Shown here: one piece after another, positions 41,742 to 49,859 of the stretch
How the letters are laid out: each line of letters begins with the position of its first letter
How positions within the stretch are numbered: position 1 is the first letter of the stretch
Assembly: GCF_000746525.1 (NCBI RefSeq)
Contig: NZ_CP009048.1
Location: 2,473,501-2,537,500 of the forward strand
Direction: 5' to 3'
DNA: 64,000 nt
DNA from: Pseudomonas alkylphenolica
GTDB lineage: Bacteria > Pseudomonadota > Gammaproteobacteria > Pseudomonadales > Pseudomonadaceae
Notes under the pieces: generated by a model
Told to the model about the DNA's origin: nothing
The model's input: the letters and a program-made list of their open reading frames with translations, nothing else
The model's database searches: none
Program-made: the position numbers and the translations under genes

Positions 41742-42836
41742 TTATGCATGATTTGTTGCTTGCTGAGTTATCAGTTCACCATGGTTGCTTTCTGAATTTG
41801 GCATACGGACTCCCCAGGGGTACGGATTTTCTTTTTGAGCCTGCTGATATTGGTAGACTATTAATTCAGGCATGTTGCGACCTGCATAACATGAGCCAAG
41901 TCTAATGGAGAGAATACTTGGTGCGGCTAGGATAAGATGTACTCTCTTTGTGCCTTTGGACTTCAGGGTGGCTATGCTGTTCATGAAGTCTTGCATGAGC
42001 CTCTGAATAGATGTCTCGCTGATCACTAGGCCGGGAACGGGATTTTCTATCTTGAGTTCAACAATATTAGCACCAGGGAATGCGACCGCGAGTTCTAGGC
42101 GGTCAATGGGGTATGAGACCGAAAAAGCTAATACCACGTCTTGGTATGCAGGCTCATAGTTTATAGGTAAAGAGTCGGTCAGATCGGCGCCCTCATTCGG
42201 CGATACCCACATCGATGTCTTTCTATTCCAGTCAAACCAGTGAATTTTGCTTTCTGCTGCTAGCAGATTTCCTGTGAGGAACAAGAGTGGAACAGGCGCT
42301 AGCCCTCCAGCGTAGACGCTCAGATCATCGCGATCTCTACCATCTTTGAGTTGTTTGAGACGGATGGGAATTAGATTGACGGCGCTTACAGCTTCTTGCT
42401 TTTGTGCTGTTGTGCCTTGAACCAACTGGCGTACATCAATGAATATGGATTCTCTTCGGCCGAGAGTGAGAGAGGGAATCGCACTTTGAAGTGGGCTATC
42501 TGCGGTTTGGCTCAGTCCGCGCAGCTCTAGGGCGATCACTAATTTTCGGCGCTGCTCTTGAAATGTGATCCAGGCGAAATATAAGCCGACTGCTATGAGC
42601 AGTGCTCCGACACCTAAACATGAGGCATTGACCCACCACTCTGCTTCGGTCGTATTTATTTCGCCTACAATATAACTGCCATCAGCGGACTCTTTGCGGA
42701 AAATTAACTTTGCAGCGAGCCATGGTCCGCCCAGCATCAAGGAAACTCCAGCGCTGAGAAGTAGGCCTGCGGGACTCCTTCGAAAATATAAGTTAGCCAG
42801 ATCAAATATGCGATCCATCAATCGAGCGGAGTTCAT
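41742..42836 (-). CDS. CBASS effector, 2TM-SAVED protein
   Basis: The 364-residue protein has two N-terminal membrane helices (GLLLSAGVSLMLGGPWLA near residues 24-41 and ASCLGVGALLIAVGLYFAWI near 71-90). A cytoplasmic SAVED domain follows. Its C-terminal pattern is clear: RVHLILAAPSILSIRLGSC, then RNMPELIVYQYQQA and PYPWGVRMP. SAVED domains bind cyclic oligonucleotides; the membrane part would disrupt the inner membrane on activation, killing the infected cell. Its start overlaps the cap3 stop by 4 bases. The effector frame is intact although the cyclase gene is interrupted. Confidence 0.82.
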   Translation of the reverse strand: MNSARLMDRIFDLANLYFRRSPAGLLLSAGVSLMLGGPWLAAKLIFRKESADGSYIVGEINTTEAEWWVNASCLGVGALLIAVGLYFAWITFQEQRRKLVIALELRGLSQTADSPLQSAIPSLTLGRRESIFIDVRQLVQGTTAQKQEAVSAVNLIPIRLKQLKDGRDRDDLSVYAGGLAPVPLLFLTGNLLAAESKIHWFDWNRKTSMWVSPNEGADLTDSLPINYEPAYQDVVLAFSVSYPIDRLELAVAFPGANIVELKIENPVPGLVISETSIQRLMQDFMNSIATLKSKGTKRVHLILAAPSILSIRLGSCYAGRNMPELIVYQYQQAQKENPYPWGVRMPNSESNHGELITQQATNHA

Positions 42837-43336
42837 AGCTTAAAGTGCCCTAGAAGAGTGAGTGGCTGACCTGCGCGCGCATGCCAGCAGCCGATAGTTT
42901 GTGTACCTACAATTAGATAAAGGAGGCCATTGCAGTCAAATCTGCCATCTCTTAATACGCGCTCGCAATCATTGAGATCGGTGCCAGAAGGTGTTGGATT
43001 AGCTTCAGGGTGAGTATGCCAAAGGCCTAGCTGAGTGCCTCTGCCATTTGTTTGCATGTTCCAGAGTTCGGCTTCTCGTTGATGCCTATCACTTCTGAAA
43101 AAGCTTGCCCTAGAACGTTGGTCTCCCGGTCCAGGGACTGTAAGCTCCTCGGCCAGTAAGCCATTCGTATCGCTATCGACAAACCCCAGAATCAAGCCGC
43201 CTGCCTCTTTCGAGTAGAAGCGCTTTTGCGACCAGCTGAAAAGCTTCTTTATCACGTTCGGCGATAAAGATCCGCAGGCGCCTTCTTTTACCTCCCAAAC
43301 GACATGCCCACTAGTTAAACGCTGCAACATGGACAC
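42833..43336 (-). CDS. cap3: Cap3: JAMM/MPN-type isopeptidase of type II CBASS
   Basis: The 167-residue protein has a complete JAMM zinc site: Glu44 in SKEAGGLILG, then His107, His109, Ser117 and Asp120 in LWHTHPEANPTPSGTDLND (the HxHx7SxxD pattern). In type II CBASS, Cap3 removes proteins conjugated to the CD-NTase by Cap2. The gene overlaps the cap2 end by 22 bases and the effector start by 4 bases, so the operon is tightly coupled. Confidence 0.88.
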   Translation of the reverse strand: MSMLQRLTSGHVVWEVKEGACGSLSPNVIKKLFSWSQKRFYSKEAGGLILGFVDSDTNGLLAEELTVPGPGDQRSRASFFRSDRHQREAELWNMQTNGRGTQLGLWHTHPEANPTPSGTDLNDCERVLRDGRFDCNGLLYLIVGTQTIGCWHARAGQPLTLLGHFKL

Positions 43337-44940
43337 CTCGGCTGGGCGAATTCGGACGGCGTGATGTCCGAGGCGATGCGTCGAGTGCGCAGGGCGTCGT
43401 ACGTAGCAGAGGGCTGTATCCCTTCTGCTTTGGCGAGAACCGCCTCCCCCGCCCAGCGTGAGTACAGAGGAACATCGGTTAACACACGCTCAGCAGCCAG
43501 GATCGCTGTCCGGGTCGCGTCTAGCGCCGAATAAGGTGTGAAGGCGCCACAGCCCGTCAACTGGCGAGTTACTTTTTGACCGGGTGCCATGAGGGCGGTA
43601 CGCATAATAGGGAGGAAGCGCTGAGTGTCCGGATCTATGTACAGGCAGTCCAGGCATCCTGGAGTACCTGGGCGCATAGCAATTGCGTGCCCGCCCAAGC
43701 CAGCTGCTTCAACACTTGTGGATATGATCAATGATGGCCACTTCTCTCTGAATGCTCTTCGAGCGATGGAGCGTTCAAGAGTCGAGTTGCCGGTTGCAAG
43801 CACGATAGCGTCAGCCCCGGCTAGCTCTCCTTTAGCTAGCACTGTTTGAACGCTAGTCGCTCTGGCTTCGATCTGAATATCAGGCATCCGCTCTTTCAGA
43901 AAGGTCGCCAGCTCATCAACCTTGGGCTTGGAGATCGATTGTTTCCCAAGCACATGCCTGCCCAGGTTGTCAGGGCTGAATTTGTCATTGTCCACCAGGG
44001 TGATTTTGCTAACCCCCGCCAGGGCAAGATGTTCGGCCACGCGGGAGCCTATAGAGCCACAGCCGGCAACAATGACGTGTCGCATGACTGGTTCTCCGCC
44101 AGTACGTTGGACCAAGTACTCATGATCCTGCCGCTGTAGGAAATACGTGGATCTCATCTTTGCTGGGCGCAGTCCCCAATAGATCAGCAGTAATGAGTGC
44201 CCAAAGCTGCTAGGTACACGCAGAACTACGCCCCGGTTTTTTGGCGCGATGGCAATAGCGCGCTGAGAGGGTGACAGCCTGCTAAGGAATGCGTCCCACC
44301 AGTCATGTCCCCACTTACTCAAAAGCCCATAGACCTGATGGATGGTGACATCAAGGAGCCCTAAACGCTCTTGATGGCAGGCGGATAGCTTTGTTGTTCC
44401 TTGATTAACTCGGCACACCTTTGGCGTGATGGAGCCGCTTCTGCCTCTGCTCATGAAGGCGACTTCGGCATAAAGGGACTTGGTGATATCGAGCTTCTCG
44501 TCGAGGATTACTGGCGATGAGCCGTCATTGCGCAAATAGCCTTCCAGCTCATCGGCAAAAGCAAGCTGGCGCTCATCCTCTGTCATGGCAGAGCTGTGGG
44601 CGAGCAATCTGGTTGCCTCTTGGAGTAACCATTCGATTACTCCAGGCACATCCTCTGGGTCGTACTCCAATCCCTCACGATCACTTACGCATACATCGCC
44701 TGTGCAGCTGACGTGAGGCCATCCCCAAATTGGTGTTGGCCTGCGCCAATAGACGACAGGAAGTTCATCAACGTTCCAGCCGACTGTGACTAGTCGCAAG
44801 GGCCATATGTGCCCCTCTCTATCAAGGGTGATGTCCCACGCAGGCACTTGAAGCTTTTTATCGAACGCAACGATTTCTGCGCCAAGCTCTCGTAGTGCTA
44901 GTTCAACCTTGGCGATAAAAGCTTTTTGGACCTCGGTCAA
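43315..44940 (-). CDS. cap2: Cap2: E2-E1 ubiquitin-like conjugation enzyme of type II CBASS
   Basis: The 541-residue fusion has an N-terminal E2-like domain with cysteine(s) in WPHVSCTGDVCVSD (Cys79, Cys84; the latter is the likelier active site). A ThiF/E1 domain begins near residue 285 with the ATP motif VIVAGCGSIGSRVAEHLA, followed by KITLVDNDKFSPDNLGRHVL. Candidate zinc or catalytic cysteines are in GTPGCLDCLYIDP (429, 432), LTGCGAFTP (464) and the C-terminal CPCC. Cap2 attaches the CD-NTase C terminus to target proteins, priming second-messenger synthesis. Its start overlaps the CD-NTase stop by 4 bases. Confidence 0.9.
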   Translation of the reverse strand: MTEVQKAFIAKVELALRELGAEIVAFDKKLQVPAWDITLDREGHIWPLRLVTVGWNVDELPVVYWRRPTPIWGWPHVSCTGDVCVSDREGLEYDPEDVPGVIEWLLQEATRLLAHSSAMTEDERQLAFADELEGYLRNDGSSPVILDEKLDITKSLYAEVAFMSRGRSGSITPKVCRVNQGTTKLSACHQERLGLLDVTIHQVYGLLSKWGHDWWDAFLSRLSPSQRAIAIAPKNRGVVLRVPSSFGHSLLLIYWGLRPAKMRSTYFLQRQDHEYLVQRTGGEPVMRHVIVAGCGSIGSRVAEHLALAGVSKITLVDNDKFSPDNLGRHVLGKQSISKPKVDELATFLKERMPDIQIEARATSVQTVLAKGELAGADAIVLATGNSTLERSIARRAFREKWPSLIISTSVEAAGLGGHAIAMRPGTPGCLDCLYIDPDTQRFLPIMRTALMAPGQKVTRQLTGCGAFTPYSALDATRTAILAAERVLTDVPLYSRWAGEAVLAKAEGIQPSATYDALRTRRIASDITPSEFAQPRCPCCSV

Positions 44941-45917
44941 GCGGAGCGACCAGAAGTGCTCACCCCCGCAGAGGTTTGCTTGGTAGTGTCGGACTTCTCT
45001 GGCACAGGGAAGTCTTCGCCAAATTTCTTACGGAGTATTTTGCAGGCCTCATGGGTGTCGGCCTGTGCATCCGCTTCGTTTAAGGCATCACGCAGTTCCT
45101 CAAGTCGGCTCTTGAGGTCGGTCATTTGGATGTCTGTCATCCGCTCGAAGAGATCGCTGTATGGGGCAACCGGAAGATGGATCTGTAGGCGCGAGCCCGA
45201 CCACCTTACCAGCATTGCATCTACGAGGTCCCGTAGTGCAATCAGGTCTATGGGTTTGCCATCGATGCTGTCATAGCGAGGTACGAGCCAGTTGTAGGCC
45301 GCCACCGTCAGACCGATGCTCGGGGTGTTTTTGTGGCCGATTTTTTCATCTCGCCACCGCTTGAGTGCTCGGACACATCGACGAAACTGGTCACGGTCGC
45401 TACCAGAGAACTGATTGGTGATTTTCTCTGTAAGCTCCTGGGCTTCGGACGGCTTCCACTCCCTGTCAGCTAGTGGGGTGCTTTCTCTGCACCAGGCGAT
45501 TTGAGTTTATCCAGCGGCGTTCGAGCAATAAACGGCAAGGTCGATATGATGGACAGGAGATTCGTCCTTGTAATAGGTGACGGTTACACAAGGGCGGCGA
45601 ATGTTAACAGTGCGGTTGTGCCGCTCTAATGCATCGCGAACGTACTTTTTCAAAACCAGAGGATCGGGGTAGTCGTTGGGCGAGCATTCAAAGAGGACGC
45701 CTATATCCATATCAGGATTGCCATCCAGCGGATGGATACCTGTGTCCAGCGCATAGCTACCCTGAGTGAAGGTTGTATAAGGAGGCGCATCCGCACTGAT
45801 GTTTTTCTTCAGGTCGGCAAGCAGGGTATCCCTTCTGTCACGAAGATCCTGACTGCTGTCGTAACCGAAAAGAATCGTCCGATGAAAGCTTTCAAACTGA
45901 GTTTGCGCGCGAGCCAT
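44937..45917 (-). pseudogene. CBASS CD-NTase (cGAS/DncV-like nucleotidyltransferase), interrupted by an in-frame TAA
   Basis: One reading frame of 326 sense codons is split by TAA at 45507-45509. The first 136 codons encode the nucleotidyltransferase core: FTQGSYALDTG (Gly53, Ser54), DGNPDMDIGVLFE (Asp69, Asp71) and HHIDLAVY (Asp126). After the stop the same frame continues with TQIAWCRESTPLADREWKPS, FRRCVRALKRWRDEKIGHK, SIGLTVAAYNWLVPRYDS and a normal end, overlapping cap2 by 4 bases. A single base change from Lys, Gln or Glu would explain it. The start has a strong AGGAGG. Truncation would remove the C-terminal helical half needed for activity and the tail used by Cap2. Sequencing error or readthrough is not excluded. 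Confidence 0.85.
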
Positions 45918-46074
45918 GTGCTGTCCTCCTAGGGGATTACTCGCATATGGGGGTATGGCGTTTTGATTTCAAGGGACAGCATGCGTTCTTCTCTAGCCAT
46001 CCAGGCTCAGTGAATCGCCCCATCTTTCCTTGAGGCTGTTCAGCTCAATGCCATCCTAATACGAGGAACTCAAC

Positions 46075-46200
46075 CAACGACTGCTTCTGGCCGGTAGCAG
46101 CCAGTACTCAGTGTGGAGCCGGCTTTGCCTGCGATGGGATCGATGAGGCGTCAGCTAGTACGCGGTGGCTGTATCGCTGGCAAGGCCAGCTCCCACAGGT
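46075..46200. repeat. Dispersed repeat and imperfect REP pair at the right edge of the defence island
   Basis: 46080-46102 contains CTGCTTCTGGCCGGTAGC of the dispersed family. 46114-46196 is an imperfect REP-like pair (GTGGAGCCGGCTTTGCCTGC and GGCAAGGCCAGCTCCCAC). Together they fill most of the 361 bases between the CBASS promoter and the DUF1329 gene end; no gene is seen there. Confidence 0.6.
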
Positions 46201-46225
46201 GTTATGGACAGTTTCATTTGCGCCC

Positions 46226-46258
46226 GAAAAAAACGCCCCGCAATCGCAGGGCGTTTTT
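46226..46258. terminator. Bidirectional intrinsic terminator
   Basis: AAAAAAACGCCCCGCAATCG followed by CAGGGCGTTTTTC: a GC stem flanked by A and T runs, so it can work on both strands. It lies 20 bases beyond the stop of the minus-strand DUF1329 gene. Confidence 0.85.
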
Positions 46259-46278
46259 CACAAAACAACCTTCAAACC

Positions 46279-47649
46279 TCAGCGAATCCCCGCATTCCGC
46301 AACGCCGCTGGCGTAAAGTCCGCAAGCTTGGTCCGTCCCCCATACTGCGGCGCCAGCTTCGACTCGTTGCTCATCGTTGCCACCACATAACGACCCGCCA
46401 GAATGTCATAGAACCCCTGGGCCGCCGGAGCATTCAGACCCTTGTCATAGTTGTTGTAGGTGTAGTTCTCACCCACCCGCCACAGCTGCCCGCGACCATC
46501 ATAGTGATCCACCTCGGCCAGCACCCAGGTGTCCTCATCAAAGTACATGTCGCGCTTGGCATAGATATGCCGTTGCCCGGACTTCAGCGTTGCCTGCACA
46601 TGCCACACGCGGTGCAGCTCGTAGCGGGTCAGGTCCTGGTTGATGTGCCCGGGTTTGATGATGTCGGCGTACTTCAGGCTCGGCGACTGCAGCTTGTAGT
46701 TGTTGTAGGGAATGTACATTTCCTTCTTGCCCACCAGCTTCCAGTCGTAGCGGTCCGGCGAGCCGTTCATCATGTCGGCGTTGTCGGAGGTACGCAGGCC
46801 GTCAGAGACCAGGCCCGGTGCATCGTAGGCCAGCTGTGGCGCACGGCGGACCCGACGCTGTCCGGCGTTGTAGGTCCAGGCTTTGCGTGGTTCGGTGACT
46901 TGGTCGATGGTTTCATGCGCCATCGATACGGTACCGGCCAGGCGCGCCGGGGCGTTGACCGCGAAAATGTAGTAGTAAAGGATGTTCTTCGCTTCTTCCG
47001 GGTTCACGCCATCCATGTACTGCGGGAAGCTGTTCTGGTCATGGGTTTCGACGATCGAGTAGGCGCCGTCGACCTGTGGCGAGGCCTGCACCGACCAGCG
47101 CTCGACGTTGTCGCCGCGATAGCGGGTGACAAAGTTCCAGTACACCTCGACACCGCTCTTGGGGATCGGGAAGGCGTAGTAGCGCGAGCCGGCGAAGTTG
47201 CTCAGGCCGGTGCCGTCATTGACCAGCTGCACATTGACCGCGCTCTTTTTCGCGGCGGCATAGATCTCCGGGGCGACCTGAGCGGTACGGTGGCTCGGGT
47301 AGACGGGAATCTTGTAGGTATCCGGGTAGCGTTTGAACATCGCCAGCTGGCCGGGTGTGAGTTTGTCTTTGTACTGCTCGGCGTTGGCGGCGGTGATGGT
47401 GAACAGCGGTTTTTCACTGGCGAACGGATCCGCGAGAAAACCCCGGCTGTCCACGGCTGCCGCACCGGCTTTAAGGCCACCGTTCCAGGCCGGAATGCTG
47501 CCGTCGGCGTTGCCTTCTTTCTGCGCGCCCAGGGGCGTCAGGGTGGTGCCCAGCTGCGCCGCTTCCTGTTCGCTGACGGCGGCCAGGACGTTGCTGGCCA
47601 GCAGGGTGAGCGCCAGCGCGCCGACGGTGTTGATCATGCTTGCTTTCAT
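46279..47649 (-). CDS. DUF1329 domain-containing exported protein, second paralogue
   Basis: The 456-residue protein has a signal peptide (NTVGALALTLLASNVLA) and the family opening AQLGTTLTPLGAQKEGNADG; later RRVRRAPQLAYDAPG and RYDWKLVGKKEMYIPYNNYK. It is a clear paralogue of the 5220-6575 product. It is encoded 25 bases downstream of a DUF1302 gene, the usual pairing; the pair probably forms an envelope system for a hydrophobic substrate, with DUF1302 as outer-membrane barrel and DUF1329 as periplasmic lipid-binding partner. No RND/MMPL pump gene is adjacent. Confidence 0.9.
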   Translation of the reverse strand: MKASMINTVGALALTLLASNVLAAVSEQEAAQLGTTLTPLGAQKEGNADGSIPAWNGGLKAGAAAVDSRGFLADPFASEKPLFTITAANAEQYKDKLTPGQLAMFKRYPDTYKIPVYPSHRTAQVAPEIYAAAKKSAVNVQLVNDGTGLSNFAGSRYYAFPIPKSGVEVYWNFVTRYRGDNVERWSVQASPQVDGAYSIVETHDQNSFPQYMDGVNPEEAKNILYYYIFAVNAPARLAGTVSMAHETIDQVTEPRKAWTYNAGQRRVRRAPQLAYDAPGLVSDGLRTSDNADMMNGSPDRYDWKLVGKKEMYIPYNNYKLQSPSLKYADIIKPGHINQDLTRYELHRVWHVQATLKSGQRHIYAKRDMYFDEDTWVLAEVDHYDGRGQLWRVGENYTYNNYDKGLNAPAAQGFYDILAGRYVVATMSNESKLAPQYGGRTKLADFTPAALRNAGIR

Positions 47650-47674
47650 GGATGTACCCTCTGTCGATTGCGAC

Positions 47675-49600
47675 TCAGAAGTTGACGCCGAAGCTGAGCG
47701 AGACGTAGTCGCGGTCGGTGTTGGTGTTGTAGCGACCGCCGAAGAAGTCGGTGTAACTCAGGCTCGCGGTGTAGTTGTTCATGTAGTCGGCATCCAGTCC
47801 GACACTGATGGCTTTGGCGCCTTCCTCGAAGTTCGGGCCCCAGCCATCCACGTCATGGGACCAGGCAAGGTTCGGCGACAGGTTGATGCCGGCAATGACG
47901 TTGGGGTAGTCCAGCTTGGTGCGCACCCGGTAACCCCACGAATCGGTGGTGTAAAAGCCGTGGCTGTTGCACTCCTTTTGCGGGTTGGTGGCGGTCGCGC
48001 AAACGGTGGTGTTCTGGTTGCCGGGGAAGGCACCAGGGCCAAACACCGGGCTGCGGCCGAAGCGGACATCGGTGCCATCGGCATCGCCCAGGCCGTTGAT
48101 GCGGTTGTAGCCGACCTCGCCGATCAGGGTCAGGCGGCTGGCCCCCCAGATCTGGTCGACAAAGTGGGTGGCGGTGACCTGTGCCTGCATCACCGGCATG
48201 CGTTTGTAGCCGGGCAGGTCGCCGCCCAGTGCCTGGGCGGTTTCACCGCTGGTGAACACTGGCGAGGTCTGGGTTTTGAAGTCGGTATCGGTGGACTGCA
48301 GCGCTGCCAGGTTGAGATCGGCGGTGTTTATCTGCAGCGGCATGTTCGGCCGGAAGCTGACTTCGCCACCGACCGAGGTCGCGCCCAGGGTGGTCTGGAA
48401 GCTCACCCCGTACAGGCGGATATCCTCTGGATAGTCGACGAAGTAGCGGGATGAACGCACCCGGTCGAACTGGTTCTGAACCGCGGCAAGTTGCCTGGCC
48501 GCGGCGGGCAGGGCGCCCAGCTGGTCGGCGGTGATCGGTGCCGTGGTGGTCTGCTTGAAGCTCAGGAACGGCGTGCGGCTGTGGTAGTTCATGGCGTAGA
48601 AGCCGAATTCGGTGTCGTGCAGCTCCGGGACGAACCAGCGCAAGGCCACGCCGTACTGGCCACTGTCGCGCGGGTCGTTGTCTTCCAGGCGCGGCATGTA
48701 GACGTTGTCCACGACCGTGTCACGCAGGATCTGCGCGGCGGTCGCGGTGTTTTTCGCTACACCCGGGGCCAAGTCCGGGCCGGCGAAGACCAGGCGGTCG
48801 TTGCAGCCCTGGGGCAGCGGGTCGGAGCCGAAGAAGGTGCCGCAGTTGTCGACGACCGAGTTGTCCCATTCCAGCTGGTAGAAGGCTTCGGCGTTGAGGT
48901 TCTCGCTCAGGCCCTGCGAGAGGTAGAACATGTTCACCGGCACCAGGCCTTCTTTGACCTCGGCTCCCGGGCGGCGCAGGGCGGCGACGTCGATCGGGTT
49001 GATGCTGTTGATCGAGTTGCCGATGAAGGTACTTTCGCCCCAGCTTACGACCTGTTTGCCAAGGCGCACGTTGCCGGGCAGTTCACCCAGGTTGTAGTTG
49101 TGGTAGATGAAGGCGTCGAGGAACTCGGCACCAGAGGCCTTGGCCAGGTCGTCGCGCCCGCGGTCGTCGATGTCGTAGAACGGGCGGTGCTCGTCCTTGA
49201 GTTCGAAGTCGTACCAGTACTTGCCGCGCACGAAGACACCGCTGTCGCCGTACTTGAGTTCAAGGTCATGCACGCCTTTGAAAATCTTCGAAAAGGTCTC
49301 GCCCTTCTTGAAGTTCTGACGGTTGTCATCGGCGGTGCGGGTGGCCGACTCGCCGCGCAAGCCCATGGTGTTGGCGGCGTTGATGAATTTCGGATCCGGT
49401 CCGCGCACGGCCCAGCTGGAGCCGATCGACAGCGACGAGTCGAACTGGCCTTCGATTTCACCGATCTGGAAGTCGATGGCATTGGCGCTGGTGCACGTGC
49501 CAAGGCCAACGGCAAGCGCCAGCAGGTGAGGGCGGAACTCTTTGTGCAGCGTGGTGGCGGGCCACTGGCGATGCGCGCTTGGGTGTAGGGCGAAAGTCAC
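47675..49600 (-). CDS. DUF1302 outer-membrane protein
   Basis: The 641-residue protein has a signal region (FRPHLLALAVGLGTCTSANA) and beta-barrel character throughout. Family tracts include FDSSLSIGSSWAVRGPDP, LRLGKQVVSWGEST-like NVRLGKQVVSWGESTFIG and INSINPIDVAALRRPGAE. It ends in Phe after YVSLSFGVN, the Omp85 sorting signal of barrel proteins. The first possible start is GTG 49600 with no clear ribosome site, so the start may be mis-set. It is the first gene of the DUF1302-DUF1329 pair and diverges from the thiolase gene at 49860 across a region with two C/G-tract palindromes. Confidence 0.9.
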   Translation of the reverse strand: MTFALHPSAHRQWPATTLHKEFRPHLLALAVGLGTCTSANAIDFQIGEIEGQFDSSLSIGSSWAVRGPDPKFINAANTMGLRGESATRTADDNRQNFKKGETFSKIFKGVHDLELKYGDSGVFVRGKYWYDFELKDEHRPFYDIDDRGRDDLAKASGAEFLDAFIYHNYNLGELPGNVRLGKQVVSWGESTFIGNSINSINPIDVAALRRPGAEVKEGLVPVNMFYLSQGLSENLNAEAFYQLEWDNSVVDNCGTFFGSDPLPQGCNDRLVFAGPDLAPGVAKNTATAAQILRDTVVDNVYMPRLEDNDPRDSGQYGVALRWFVPELHDTEFGFYAMNYHSRTPFLSFKQTTTAPITADQLGALPAAARQLAAVQNQFDRVRSSRYFVDYPEDIRLYGVSFQTTLGATSVGGEVSFRPNMPLQINTADLNLAALQSTDTDFKTQTSPVFTSGETAQALGGDLPGYKRMPVMQAQVTATHFVDQIWGASRLTLIGEVGYNRINGLGDADGTDVRFGRSPVFGPGAFPGNQNTTVCATATNPQKECNSHGFYTTDSWGYRVRTKLDYPNVIAGINLSPNLAWSHDVDGWGPNFEEGAKAISVGLDADYMNNYTASLSYTDFFGGRYNTNTDRDYVSLSFGVNF

Positions 49601-49676
49601 GTCTAGGATACCCCTGTGATCTTGTTGTTGTTCAGGTGACTGCCCGCAAACGCTAACCCCGGTGCGTTTTACCCTT

Positions 49677-49755
49677 CCCCCTCAAGTGGGGGGGGAGCAT
49701 CGCCTTTGACCAACCCTCAGCACCCTGGCCGCCGCGCCCCCTCCACCCGGGGGGG
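49677..49755. promoter_or_regulatory. Two C/G-tract palindromes in the DUF1302/thiolase control region
   Basis: 49677-49695 is five C, TCAAGT, then eight G; 49737-49755 is five C, TCCACCC, then seven G. They lie in the 259-base divergent region between DUF1302 and the second SCP2 thiolase. The first closely matches the element upstream of the MalT-like regulator (five C, TCACTTGTA, five G). This links the two catabolic blocks, 26 kb apart. Confidence 0.5.
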
Positions 49756-49859
49756 CGGCGCTGCTCATCATTACGTGACCATCGTTAGACGGTTTGCCGC
49801 GATCGCCGCCAGGCAGGGGCGCATGGCACAGGCCTTGATAACTGACCTTGGAGAACATG

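Noticed and set aside
45305..45509. Frameshift as the cause of the broken CD-NTase
   Set aside because: Both halves are in the same frame (570 bases apart, a multiple of three) and the sequence between them is CD-NTase-like, so a nonsense change explains it without an indel.
46165..47685. 506-codon plus-strand frame
   Set aside because: It is the complement of the DUF1329 gene, which has a signal peptide and family motifs on the minus strand.
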